A DNA stretch of 64,000 nucleotides, from NCBI GenBank assembly GCA_017506865.1, contig JAFCMP010000290.1:620001-684000 (forward strand), written 5' to 3'. Position 1 is the first letter of the stretch. Each line of letters begins with the position of its first letter. The notes below the pieces were generated by a model, which had not been told where the DNA came from, did no database searches, and saw nothing but the letters and a program-made list of their open reading frames with translations. The stretch comes from Tribonema minus (lineage: Eukaryota > Sar > Xanthophyceae > Tribonematales > Tribonemataceae). Made by a program: the position numbers and the translations under genes. Of this stretch, positions 44,250 to 53,988 are shown piece after piece.

Positions 44250-46735
44250 TCAGTCGTGCTTGGGGGAAGTCTTCAGCCAGCGGTACCACCACCCCTTGTT
44301 GGCCTCCCTCTTGGCCTTCACCTCCGCCTCGATCCTCTCAAAGAGCGAGCCGTCATAGCAGCCCTTGAGAGTCTCCCTGCTGAGTTTGCCCCCCTCCTCT
44401 GCAGCAAGCCAGTACGTGAAGCCGAATTCAAGGAGCGTTGCTGCCTGGCCGTAGAGGTCGAAGGTTGCGCGTTGCGCGCGCGCGCGGTGGAAGAACTCCT
44501 TCCAGCTCAGCTTGCCGTCCCTGCAAGAACAAAGGGATTGCGAGAAATGCACTCAGTATTGTAAAGGGATGGGGCTGACCAAGAGGCTGGCGACTAAGGA
44601 TTGCGAGGGGGCAGCTGGGGGGCATGTAGCTGCAGCTCAGCAGCTGGAACTTATTGCTGCGCAGGTTTCACTTGAGTGTTGCTGCAGCCTGCCTCTAGGT
44701 GTCAAAAGGCAACATGCTTGTGCTTGAGCGGTGATGAAACAGCTCCTGCATATAAAATTACTCAGCTTCGAATCAAAGTTGCAATAGCCACTTCACAACA
44801 GGCCTACATTATCAACAGCTGGCAGATGTTGGCAACATGAATACCCATTTTTGTCGACATGACAGCGCCAACTGACACGAAGAAGTTGATTGCGTGCTGC
44901 TAACACAGCTACGTAGTGTTAGATTTACACTTTGAGTGAGGACTGAGGGTGTTGCTGTGAGTACATATGTATGGGTTGTCAACGGCCAGACTGATACTGA
45001 GTAGCGCAGCATATCAACGGCACCTGCGTCACCTTCTGCTGCGTTCCTTGCAGTCAAATGGGGGACTGCTACATTATGACACACACGCTGACTTTTACCA
45101 GCTTCATTGCTTTGACTGCATACACAACCGCTTTGTGTCTCTGACTTGCTGTACATGCTGATTTACCAGGTATCCTGAAGGACCTTCCCAGCACACCAAT
45201 CTTGCTACGTGGTCCAAAATCAGGTTTTGCTGACGAGTATACATATATACCCATCAGAAACTTCAATCAAACCACGATTAAGATACTCCATGACAACAAT
45301 ACCGCGGGACAGGTGACAACAGTGCACAAACTTCACACACTTGAAAGTAGTTGACTTTGTAACAGCTGGTGGCGTACGCATGAGAAGGCTTGCCTGTCTG
45401 TATCGTAGCGATCAAAGAGCGCATCGAAATGCGCCGGCACAAAGCGGCCAGTCTCGTCGTATACGCCTGTGTCGGAGCCGTGCTTGCAGCGGTGCACGTT
45501 CTTCAAGTTGACGTAGACAGTTGGGTACCACCCGTCAGCACTCGCGGGGGCCAGGGCCACGTTGATGAAGAAGGCAATGACAGACGATGTCTGTGGGGGA
45601 AGAAGCAATAGCAATGCATTGTCCTGGACTGAGGTTCTGCACACAAACAAATGAATGTGGTGTCCTGGCCTCCCGGACTAGGGTTAGGGTTAGTATTATG
45701 GGCGGCTACCCTGCTAACTTGAAGTGTGCACAACCTTTTAGCTCAGTGGTAAAGCCAGCGTCACCACAGTTCACTTGTGAGGCTTGGTTTTGTGTTAATG
45801 TGGTTGTGGTACACATGGGACGATGCTCTGCATCTGTGTGCGCATGCAGGGCAACCAAAACAGAATAAAGATAACCCTATTGCAATGTTTTTACGTTTGA
45901 TTGATATGCACCATGTCGAGTTTGACGTTTGGTATGACGGCGTGTGCGTCTTTTGCTGTGGTGAAAGCGATGGTCCAACACTGCACACGATGACATGGTG
46001 GCCAACTCAGGCTCAGAGTCTCTGGGTGCACTCATTTGCGATGAAAAGCTCATGTGCAATCAGCTTGAGTAAGCATTGGCCTCCAAGCACAGCAGCTCCA
46101 TCAGCACATCAATTTCAAACTCGTACAGCGGCAACAAAGACTCACTTTGTCATTGGGCATATCAGAGTGACATGTTGGTGCCAGCAGTTATCTCCTGCCA
46201 TTCCTCTTACCCCTTCCTGACCTAAAATTTATGTTTGTCAACAATTGCGGTTCTTACCAGAGGATTGAATCCCAGCGCCCTGGAGCTCTTATAGGTGTCC
46301 ATGGGGCTTACATAGCCATCCCCGTCGCGATCAAACCTGTTTGATGGGTTCGACACAGCAGCGGATGCAGTTTGCACAGTGTGCCCGAAAGTCGACTTGA
46401 CAACGTTGACAAAAAGTTCACATATTGATAGCCTTATCGGCTGCTCGCGAGAGAAGCACATCACATTCTCATCAAGCGAATTCCTCACTGCCGTCACGCC
46501 TTCCTACGAAAAAGCATTGTGGAACACATGGCTGGAAGGACCATTGCTGCAGCATCCCCACGGCAACTTACCAAGCGCAGTGCTTCTGCATCGCGGTCAT
46601 CTCCTCCTTCCCTTCCCCTATGCCCGCACGTGTCTCTGGCGCTGTCATGCCATCATAAGGTGCCCTGTTCACGCACACATTGGCATCCACGGCTTCTTGG
46701 CCTTGGCGACGCTCCGAAGTGACCTCGGCGCTCAT
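44250..46735 (-). CDS. CLO: Caleosin / peroxygenase (lipid-droplet haem protein)
   Basis: Caleosins sit on lipid droplets or ER with a proline-knot hairpin, bind calcium, and many are haem peroxygenases. Four minus-strand exons, all in phase, give 236 aa: 46735-46572, 46336-46258, 45590-45394, 44520-44250. Start MSAEVTSERRQG. MQKHCAW holds the likely haem ligand H52, followed by one EF-hand loop from D57 to D68 (D57, D59, D61; the usual Glu at loop position 12 is Asp). A hydrophobic segment with prolines lies at about 82-104, then KHGSDTGVYDETGRFVP with the second conserved His H118. The C-terminal part has DGKLSWKEFF, FDLYGQA and CYDGSLFERI. Intron 3 uses a GC donor (AG/GCAAGC), the only one I found. 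The length matches plant and algal caleosins. Convergent with the NOX/FRE gene. Confidence 0.93.
45678..45693. repeat. Short interstitial TTAGGG repeat
   Basis: CTAGGGTTAGGGTTAG in intron 2 of the caleosin gene. Confidence 0.7.
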
Positions 46736-46947
46736 AACTGCTGCTGTGTTGAGACACTGCTACAAGAAGCTATCTGATGCGTTGTCCGCGTCTTGTGTGA
46801 TCTGCACTACACACACTACACACTATCTATCCTTTTTTGAAGACTTGTTCCGTCTCTGTCACAGAACATCGTGAGGTTGAAGTTGTATATTATGTCCTGG
46901 ACCGCATGGGCTGCGCGCACGATAAATCGGGCTTGCAATAACTAAAT

Positions 46948-49900
46948 CTACGGAGGAGCCGGCGGTTCGGCGCTGGCCGGCGAGGGCCGCGGCACTTGCA
47001 ACAGTGCGATGCGGCGGTAAGCGCTGACGTCGCCATCAGGGGCAATGACTGCGTTCCAGTTGTCGATCACGACACGTGTGAGCGCGCGCTGTAGCGCGAG
47101 GGAGGTGCGGCGGCGCCAGAAGGCAACGCGCTGCGCGAGATTGTAGCTGCCCTGCGAGCTCTGCTCGGCGAGTGCGTGTAGCAGCGCTTGGGTGTCGCGT
47201 GACATAGCGCCGAAGTGGTCAAAGGCTGCGGAAAATAGGGTGTGTGTAGTGGGGTCCAGGGCCCCTGAGACTACGTATGTGTCTATCTTTTCCTGCGAAG
47301 CCGATTCAAGCACGCGCTGCACATCGCGCGCGCCCCCCTGAGCCTGACGGAGGCGGGAGGGGCATGAGCTGTCACGTATGGTGACGTCTATGCAACAAGC
47401 TACTTCAAAGCCGCCGCGCAGTTTAGTGCACCGGCCTGCTGCTACCGCGTCGGCGCTCGGCTGCACTTTAGGGACTGGAAGGCAGACCTGGTTGCTGCCA
47501 AAGACGATGTCCATGAACTTGTTGAACCCGTGGCGCGCCGCGTAGCGGCGGAAGGGGGCAAGGGTGTCCCGGTCGAGACCGCGGAGGTGGGCCACCTGCT
47601 TGAGCAGCTGAAAGAGCGCGTCTGCGAGCAAGTTGTGTCGCGTGACGTTAAGCCCTTGTGTGCAGCGGCGCAGGTGGGCACCCGAGTCCACTGGTCTATG
47701 GCACTTGGGGCACCGCGCCGCAGCGGGGGCGGGGCGCTCCACGCCCAGGTGGCGCCGCAGCGTCTCGCGGAATTCCGGCGGGGACATGGTCTCCGCTGGG
47801 TCAGTGCTCGGCAATTGCGCCAAGAAACCCATGGCCCCCTTAGAGGCGCCGCTGCGCCACGCCGCGACTGCTTCCAACGCATTTGCTGCTTCAAGCCGAC
47901 GCAGCTGCGTGGCGGCGAGCGCTGCGTCTAGCACCCGTGATAGCGCCGCTTGACGCCGCGGCAGCACGGCGGCCGGCGGGGCCTGGGCAGAGCCTGGCTC
48001 GCGCGCCACCGCTGGCGCAGCAGCGCGGCGCGCGCCGGCGCGAGTCCGCATGCCCGGCCCCGCAGCTCCGCCTGCCCGTTGCAGCAGATCGCGCAGCGCC
48101 CGCCATGCGCCGTCGTCCTGGCGCCAGTCCTGGTACCAGACCGTGGGCAGGAGCAGTGCGAGGGCCGCTGCAGCCTCATCGCTGCCGCTGCGCAGCTGCT
48201 GCAGGCAGGTAGCTATCTGGGTGAAGGTGAAGCCATAGCGGGCATGCTCTAGGACGCGGCTGCGTGCCGCGACTGGAAATGCCGCCAGTGCCGGCCCCAT
48301 GCACTCGAGGGAACGTGCAGCAAATGCGGCACATGCACGGGGCGCCGCGCCCAGCACGCCAAAGCCACCACTCCCCAGCCGCAGATGCACGCGTACCTGC
48401 TGATGTGCTGGTAGCGTCACTGGGGCCTCGCCACCCCAGTCGGCGCCGCGTACCCATGCCACTGCCGCCGCCCACAGAGAGGGCGGCGCCGCCGCCGCCG
48501 AAACCGCCGGCGGGCCGCGGCAATCGTCACCCGCCGCCGGCGCGCGCTGGTGGGCCGGCGGCGTAAGACCCGCCGATGGCTCCTGCGCCAGCGCGGCCAC
48601 GGCCGCTAGCGTGATGGCGTCGAAGCGCCGTAGCTCCTCGTGCGTGAGGGATGGCGCTGTATTGCGCGAGACATGCCCTGCGCGGGCGGGGACGGCAAGA
48701 CGCAGAATGGAGAAGGCAGCCTGCACATCCTCCATCTGCACAAGCTCCGCAACCAGGCGGTCGGTGCCGGGGGCACGAAGGGTCGCCGCCACTTGCGCGC
48801 GCACGAAGCCCTCGGTGCCGACCGGCACCCCCATCAGCGTGATGCCGTCGTCACATACTGGTACGGGGACATTGGCGGCGGCAAAGACGGCGGCGGCGCG
48901 CTCGCGGGCGCCGCCTGAGGCCGGCACCACCGCCGCGCATTTCGTGACGTTGACCTGAATGTTGAGCTCGCTCAGCGCCTGTTGTATGAAGCAGAACGCG
49001 CGGCCAACGTGGTCGAGCACCGGCGCGTCACAGCTGGGCGTCATGATGGTGAGGTCATCGAGGTAGCCCGGAAGCGCCAGTTGCGGGAACTTGGCGCGGG
49101 CAGCCACCATGGTGCCGCGCAGTGCCAGCGCGAACAGCAGCGGCCCCAATGGGTCGCCCTGCTGCACGCCCTGTTGGGAGAGGATGATGGCGGCGTCGGC
49201 GTGCCCATCTAGGCCAAATTGTAGCCAAGGGGCCCGGCCGGGGCCGTAGATGTGCTCGACGTAGCCGTACAGGCCAGGCAGATGCTCGGCCACCGCGGTG
49301 AGGACTGCCGAGCGCGACAGCGCGTTGAAGGCATTACTGCCGTCAATGGCAAGGAGCACGCCGCCGCACTCATGCGTGAGCTGCGCCATGAGCGCCACTC
49401 TCTCTGCGCCCCCCCGCGCGCCGACCCCAAACTGGCCAATTGGTTCCAGCAGCGCGGAGACGCGGTCCCGGGTGTCCGTGCAGAAGGTGCGGGCGAACAG
49501 GCGGCGGATGGTGTCGCCGCACGCGATGGGGCGCGCCTTCTCGCCCACAGCGCTGAGGCGCGCGGCCGCGTGAAGGCGCCAAAAGGGGGCGGGCAGCGCG
49601 GCGGGGGTGGAGTACACCGCGGTACCCAGCCACGCCAGCAGCTCAAGGAGCCAGTCAACCGTGCGCCCCGACGTGTGCGCCGTGTGCCGGACGCACTGCT
49701 GGAGGTGGGAGTTGCGCAGCCCAGAGGGACCGGCGGCCGAGCCAGGGTTGGCGGCGAGGATGGCCTCGCGTAGCCCGTCCGCCGTGAATGAAGCGCAGTT
49801 GAGTGGTGCCGGCGCCGCCAGCGCCGCCGCCGCCACCAAGCTGCGCGCCCGCGATGCCGCGGCATCCAGCTTCGCAGACGCATCGCCAGCTGGGTGTTTA

Positions 49901-51114
49901 GCCTGCAGTTTATGCAAGGTAGCAGAGTCGCGGGGGGCAGATGTGTCAGCACCCTCCGCCAGCAGCCGCGCGGCGCGCCCGACGCCGCCCGGCTGCCGCG
50001 CCGTCGCCGCCGCGCGTTCCCGCACTGCCGCCGCCGCCTCCGTCATAGACCTAGCGCGGCGCGTGCACGCACGGGCGGCGCCGCGGCGGCAGAAGGCCAG
50101 CGCTGTGCGCGTGAGCAGGTCCAGGTCGCCTGCCACGAAGGCCGCAAAACGGTGCGCCCGCGGCAGGGAGCCGTCGGGTACAAGCAGCAGGCACGGCAGC
50201 AGATGCAGCAGCTTGCACCATGCACCGGCTGTGGCGGACGCCTGTGCCGCTGCCTCAACCCCGTGTGCCTGCGCTACCGCCGTCTGCGCTTCCCGGAGGC
50301 CCGCCAGCGTGGCCGTCAAGGCGGCTGTGAAGTCCGAGCGGTGCTCCAGGCGAATGCGGCGGCCGACCACCAGTTGCTGCTGCAGAACATAGTCAAAGGA
50401 GAGGTCGTCAAGCGCTGCGCGCGCGGGCGAGAGCGGCGCCAGCGTCCAGAGCGGAAGCGCGCTGCGCCATGTTGGCCCTGCCGCAGCCACAGCGGCAGCT
50501 GCGCGGGCGCCGGGGCCGCGCGCGCCGCCGCTGGCTGTAGAGAGGGGGAGGATGGGGGGCAGAGGCGCGACGCGGGGCCCGTGTGGCCGCTGCGTTGCGG
50601 CCGCCCCCCGGGACTTGTACAGGTGGTCGCGCTGGTGCAATTTCGTGCGCACGCACCCTGGCTCGCCGCACGAGGCGCATGCGCAGAGTAGCAGCTCGGG
50701 TTCCACGGCGTAGTAGGTGCCCGCGCCGGCTCGGTGGAGAGTCAAACACTCATCGTCGACCGCCTGCATACGCGCGAGAAAGTCGGCAGGCACATTCGGA
50801 TGCTCGCGGCGCTGGTGATCCGCCAGCGTCGTGGCGATGCGGCGCGCCAGCGCCAGCGACGCCGACGTCTGCGCCGTGAGCGTGTTCGCCTCCCCGTTCC
50901 GGCGGAGGCGCGGTTTGGGCACTGGCACCCGAAAGAGGCAGCCAGTGTCATATAAAGGGCAGCGCGGATAGATGGCAGCTGTTGCAGGCTGAGCGGGCGC
51001 CTGCACTGCCTCAGGCTGCGCAGGGTCTATGCCCGCCGCGGCAGCCGCTGCTGCAGCAGCAGCTGCCGCAATGGCCGCCGGTGCGGCTCCCCCTGAAGTA
51101 GAGTCAGACATCAT
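46948..51114 (-). CDS. Family B ORF2: zinc fingers, reverse transcriptase, RLE endonuclease
   Basis: This 1388-aa protein should nick target DNA and copy the element RNA there. N-terminal zinc fingers: C52/C59/H100/H105, and a Cys-rich group C144-C154 with H160/H164. The RT spans about 455-720: AGPSGLRNSHLQ, EKARPIACGDTIRRL, motif A LLAIDGSNAF (D591), motif B GVQQGDPLGPLLF, motif C YLDDLTI (D686, D687). A long thumb and connection follow. Near the C-terminus are a CCHC knuckle (C1135, C1138, H1147, C1151) and an RLE-like region with MDIVF (D1202) and CIDVTI (D1243). This order fits R2/CRE/NeSL-like elements. No apurinic-type endonuclease is seen. It lies in the same frame as ORF1, 33 bases downstream, with no stop between the ORF1 stop and its ATG. 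Confidence 0.9.
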   Translation of the reverse strand: MMSDSTSGGAAPAAIAAAAAAAAAAAAGIDPAQPEAVQAPAQPATAAIYPRCPLYDTGCLFRVPVPKPRLRRNGEANTLTAQTSASLALARRIATTLADHQRREHPNVPADFLARMQAVDDECLTLHRAGAGTYYAVEPELLLCACASCGEPGCVRTKLHQRDHLYKSRGAAATQRPHGPRVAPLPPILPLSTASGGARGPGARAAAAVAAAGPTWRSALPLWTLAPLSPARAALDDLSFDYVLQQQLVVGRRIRLEHRSDFTAALTATLAGLREAQTAVAQAHGVEAAAQASATAGAWCKLLHLLPCLLLVPDGSLPRAHRFAAFVAGDLDLLTRTALAFCRRGAARACTRRARSMTEAAAAVRERAAATARQPGGVGRAARLLAEGADTSAPRDSATLHKLQAKHPAGDASAKLDAAASRARSLVAAAALAAPAPLNCASFTADGLREAILAANPGSAAGPSGLRNSHLQQCVRHTAHTSGRTVDWLLELLAWLGTAVYSTPAALPAPFWRLHAAARLSAVGEKARPIACGDTIRRLFARTFCTDTRDRVSALLEPIGQFGVGARGGAERVALMAQLTHECGGVLLAIDGSNAFNALSRSAVLTAVAEHLPGLYGYVEHIYGPGRAPWLQFGLDGHADAAIILSQQGVQQGDPLGPLLFALALRGTMVAARAKFPQLALPGYLDDLTIMTPSCDAPVLDHVGRAFCFIQQALSELNIQVNVTKCAAVVPASGGARERAAAVFAAANVPVPVCDDGITLMGVPVGTEGFVRAQVAATLRAPGTDRLVAELVQMEDVQAAFSILRLAVPARAGHVSRNTAPSLTHEELRRFDAITLAAVAALAQEPSAGLTPPAHQRAPAAGDDCRGPPAVSAAAAPPSLWAAAVAWVRGADWGGEAPVTLPAHQQVRVHLRLGSGGFGVLGAAPRACAAFAARSLECMGPALAAFPVAARSRVLEHARYGFTFTQIATCLQQLRSGSDEAAAALALLLPTVWYQDWRQDDGAWRALRDLLQRAGGAAGPGMRTRAGARRAAAPAVAREPGSAQAPPAAVLPRRQAALSRVLDAALAATQLRRLEAANALEAVAAWRSGASKGAMGFLAQLPSTDPAETMSPPEFRETLRRHLGVERPAPAAARCPKCHRPVDSGAHLRRCTQGLNVTRHNLLADALFQLLKQVAHLRGLDRDTLAPFRRYAARHGFNKFMDIVFGSNQVCLPVPKVQPSADAVAAGRCTKLRGGFEVACCIDVTIRDSSCPSRLRQAQGGARDVQRVLESASQEKIDTYVVSGALDPTTHTLFSAAFDHFGAMSRDTQALLHALAEQSSQGSYNLAQRVAFWRRRTSLALQRALTRVVIDNWNAVIAPDGDVSAYRRIALLQVPRPSPASAEPPAPP

Positions 51115-51147
51115 TACGGTGGATGAGGGGAGCGCCGCACCGGCGGC

Positions 51148-53784
51148 TTACAGGCCCGAGGCGCCGCCGCCTCCCTCCGATGCCGGCGGCTGGGCCGTCG
51201 AGGTGGAGAGGAAGCGGTCGGCGGCGGACTGACCTTGGGGCAGCCCGCGCGCGGGGCGTGCAGCGGGGGGTTCCGCCGCCGAGCCCGGCGTGCGCTCAGC
51301 AGCCGTGCGCTTGCGGCTGGCGCGGGGTGTGCCACTGTCGGACATAAGCGCGCTGCTGTCACTGGCAGGCATGGGGGGCTGCCTACTGCGCGAGGGGGAG
51401 GCGCTGCAGTCGCTGCCGTGCCGAGCCGCTGGCGACGATGCGCGCCGACACCGCGAGCGCCCGCGTGAGCAAGAGCGCGGCGGCTGCCGCGGCGCCGCCG
51501 CTGCCTCCAGTGCCACCGCGGGGTCCGCTGCCGCGCTTGCGGCCGCTGCCGCTGCCGCGCTGGCAGCGCCTACAGCAGGCGGCGGCGCGCCCGCCGCCGC
51601 CGCGCCTGCCGCCGCCGCGCCCGCCGCCGTTGCCCCGTCCGCCGCCACCGCCGCCGCAGCGCCAGCCGCTGCAGAGCTAGCCTCAAGGTCTCCCGCCACG
51701 GGCGTGGTGGCCACCGCGCCGGCGGCGTCCGCCGCCGGCACCGCCACGCTCGCAGCGCGCGCCGCTTCCGCTGTCAGCTGCGCCTCGAGTCGAGCGGTCG
51801 CCGCAGCGTTGCGCACCTGCTCTCCTTCGCGCAGGCTCCGTTGCTGCGCCGCCAGCCGCTCCGCACGAACTTGCTCTGCCAGAGACCGGTCGCGATCGGC
51901 CTCAGCAGCCCGCTTTCCCGCCTCGGAGGCTGCCAGCAGCTTTGTCAGTGCCTTGACCTGCTGCTGCAGCCCCTTCCGCGCGGTCCTCCCCTCCAGGATG
52001 CCCCCCTGCAGCTGCTGAATGCGCTGCTCCTGGCCCAGCTGCGCAGGGTCCGCGTCGGCCGCCGGCGGCGGCGGCGAGGCGCCCGGCGACGCGCTCGCCA
52101 GCGCGGGCGTCGAGGCGGCGGCAGCGTCCGTCGCGGCGGCGCCGGTCGCCGCCGGCGCTGGGGGGTGCGAGGCGGCGGCGCCGGTGGGCGCACGCTGCGT
52201 CGCGGCGGCTGCCGCCGCGGCGGCTGCAGCCGTGGCTACCGCAGGGGCACCGGCGGCTGTGCCAGTGGCGGCGGCTGGCGTGGTGCAGGCCGCGGGGAGC
52301 GTGGTGTGCGCGCAGCGCGTTGCCCGGCACTGCTGACCCGGGCGCGTGAAGTGCCGTCGCAAGCAGGACGGGCACGCTGTCAGATTGTCAGGGCCCAGCA
52401 GCCGCAGCGCTACTTCCGTGCCGTCCACCGCGCATAGGACCGAGTGCGCGAGTCGCCGCGCAACGCCGCGGACCACTGTTAGCTCCCAAACACCCGCGGC
52501 GCCTGGCGATGCCGCCGACGCCGGCGCCGCGGATGAGGCCGCACCGTTAATGCCTACGCCGCAGGTCTTCAGAGCGCTGGCCAGCAGCAGAAAGGCGGCG
52601 GAAGTGCCGCCGCCGCCCGCCCGCAAGCGCACCGGCGCGATGGGCATGCCAGGAGCTGCGAGTGCGGGCGCAAGCAGCATTGCAAGCTGCGCTGCAGACC
52701 ACGCCGCCGGCGCGCCGCGCACGGTGACCGTGACCGGGGCGCTCATGTCCCCAGCGCGGGTGATGCGCAGGCGGAAGCCGCTGAAGCTGAAGTCAGCGGA
52801 GTCGCCGACCGTTCCGAGCGCCGCGTCAACGAGCGCGGCCGGCGCCCGCAAGCATAGCGTGCGGAAGTCATCGCGAGGCGACAGAGGCCCCAGCGTCTCT
52901 GCACCCTTGAATAGGGACGCAAGTGAGGCAGCGTCTCCAGCGCCGGCCCTCGCCGCGTCGTGCATGTGCGTGAGCGCCGCCGCTAGCAGCTGCTGGCGCC
53001 CCCGCGTGAGTCGGGCGCGGCGCTGTGCAGCCGCCGCAGGGGTGCTGCGCTCGCGCTCGTGAGGCTGACGGGCCGGCGCGAGCTCTGCTAACAGTGCGCG
53101 GACGCTGGCCGGCAAGGCAGCCAAGTGCTCCTGGGTGTAGCAGGTGACTGGATCCACCGTAAACGAGACTAGGTCTGTGCCGGCTGCCGCCGCCGGCGGC
53201 ACAAATGGCTGTCCCTCCGCTGTCGGACGGCCCTGCACGCGCGCCGCCATCGCCATGAGGCGGCCCGCAGCGGCTCCACCCTGGCGCCCCACCGCCGCGA
53301 CAGCGGGGGGCACGAAGAAGTACTGCTCCTGTTCCGCGGCGTGGAACATCTCGCTCGCCTGTTGGTATAGCTGCCCTGGAGTGAGGGCGGATGGGGCTGG
53401 GGTTGGCGTGTAGCTGCCTCGGGGAGTGAAGTAGGCTCCATCGTGGCCGTGCAGCAGCCGTGCCTCCTCCCGAAGCAGGTTGCTCTTCGCTGTAAGCGAC
53501 GGGGGTGTTGTCGCAGTTTTGGCGGCTTTGGCCGCCCACGAGGCAGCAGCAGCAGGAGGGGTGGCCGCGCGACCATTTGGGCCAGCTGGCGTGTCGCCAG
53601 TCGCCGCTGGCAGCACCACCTCCATCGCTTCGGATGGCATGAAACGACTTGAAGTTGAAATGGGGCGGGCCCTGCCCCGCCCCTGGGACACGGTGGCGGC
53701 TACCCCTCGTGGAGGGTGCCGAGCGTTGGCTGAACAGCAGGCACACAGGGTGGGAGTCACCAACGTGGCGCCAGCAAAATCCAC
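51148..53784 (-). CDS. Family B ORF1: Gag-like RNA-binding protein
   Basis: An 878-aa Ala/Pro-rich protein. Features: Pro/Ala-rich N-terminus; central globular part around 280-480; a Cys/His cluster CPSCLRRHFTRPGQQC (C-x2-C-x3-H-x7-C) that could bind nucleic acid; low-complexity Ala/Thr; then a charged helical stretch (EQRIQQLQGG to ARLEAQ) that reads as a coiled coil. Non-LTR ORF1 proteins typically coat the element RNA. The function here is inferred from position and these features. An upstream in-frame Met is also possible; I kept the ATG that gives the longest frame. The TAA stop is followed by 11 sense codons and then the ORF2 ATG in the same frame. Confidence 0.75.
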   Translation of the reverse strand: MDFAGATLVTPTLCACCSANARHPPRGVAATVSQGRGRARPISTSSRFMPSEAMEVVLPAATGDTPAGPNGRAATPPAAAASWAAKAAKTATTPPSLTAKSNLLREEARLLHGHDGAYFTPRGSYTPTPAPSALTPGQLYQQASEMFHAAEQEQYFFVPPAVAAVGRQGGAAAGRLMAMAARVQGRPTAEGQPFVPPAAAAGTDLVSFTVDPVTCYTQEHLAALPASVRALLAELAPARQPHERERSTPAAAAQRRARLTRGRQQLLAAALTHMHDAARAGAGDAASLASLFKGAETLGPLSPRDDFRTLCLRAPAALVDAALGTVGDSADFSFSGFRLRITRAGDMSAPVTVTVRGAPAAWSAAQLAMLLAPALAAPGMPIAPVRLRAGGGGTSAAFLLLASALKTCGVGINGAASSAAPASAASPGAAGVWELTVVRGVARRLAHSVLCAVDGTEVALRLLGPDNLTACPSCLRRHFTRPGQQCRATRCAHTTLPAACTTPAAATGTAAGAPAVATAAAAAAAAAATQRAPTGAAASHPPAPAATGAAATDAAAASTPALASASPGASPPPPAADADPAQLGQEQRIQQLQGGILEGRTARKGLQQQVKALTKLLAASEAGKRAAEADRDRSLAEQVRAERLAAQQRSLREGEQVRNAAATARLEAQLTAEAARAASVAVPAADAAGAVATTPVAGDLEASSAAAGAAAAVAADGATAAGAAAAGAAAAGAPPPAVGAASAAAAAAASAAADPAVALEAAAAPRQPPRSCSRGRSRCRRASSPAARHGSDCSASPSRSRQPPMPASDSSALMSDSGTPRASRKRTAAERTPGSAAEPPAARPARGLPQGQSAADRFLSTSTAQPPASEGGGGASGL

Positions 53785-53814
53785 CCAGAAACGTTTTGTT
53801 TACTAGGTTGAAGT

Positions 53815-53988
53815 TGTATATTATGTCCTGGACCGCATGGGGGTTGAGCACACGATAATCGGGCGATAACTAAATCTACGGAGGGGCCGGCGGTTCGGCG
53901 CTGTATATTATGTCCTGGACCGCATGGGGGTTGAGCACACGATAATCGGGCGATAACTAAATCTACGGAGGGGCCGGCGGTTCGGCGC
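53815..53988 (-). repeat. 87-base tandem duplication in the family B 3' UTR
   Basis: TGTATATTATGTCCTGGACC begins at 53815 and again at 53902, each followed by the same GATAATCGGGCGATAACTAA and GGCGGTTCGGCGC tracts. The unit covers the element's last 87 bases up to the end of the ORF2 coding region. Confidence 0.9.

Larger units (their letters stand above)
46874..53804 (-). mobile_element. Full-length non-LTR retrotransposon, family B (two ORFs, RLE type)
   Basis: About 6.9 kb on the minus strand with both ORFs open. The 3' end on the plus strand begins AGGTTGAAGTTGTATATTAT and is shared with the truncated copy starting at 53805. It is much richer in G+C than its surroundings. The two copies are nearly identical where they overlap, which suggests recent activity. 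Its 5' end directly abuts the 3' end of the second copy. No poly(A) tail or clear target-site duplication was seen. Confidence 0.9.

Noticed and set aside
45725..45790. tRNA or tRNA-derived SINE: TTTAGCTCAGTGGTAAAGC resembles a pol III A box, with a similar stretch near 7880-7935.
   Set aside because: No anticodon stem-loop or acceptor stem can be folded, and the B box is weak or absent. Two weak matches are not enough to call a family.
49252..52437. Several plus-strand ORFs of 100-265 codons opposite the family B element.
   Set aside because: Very GC-rich coding sequence leaves antisense frames open. No motifs or codon pattern support them.
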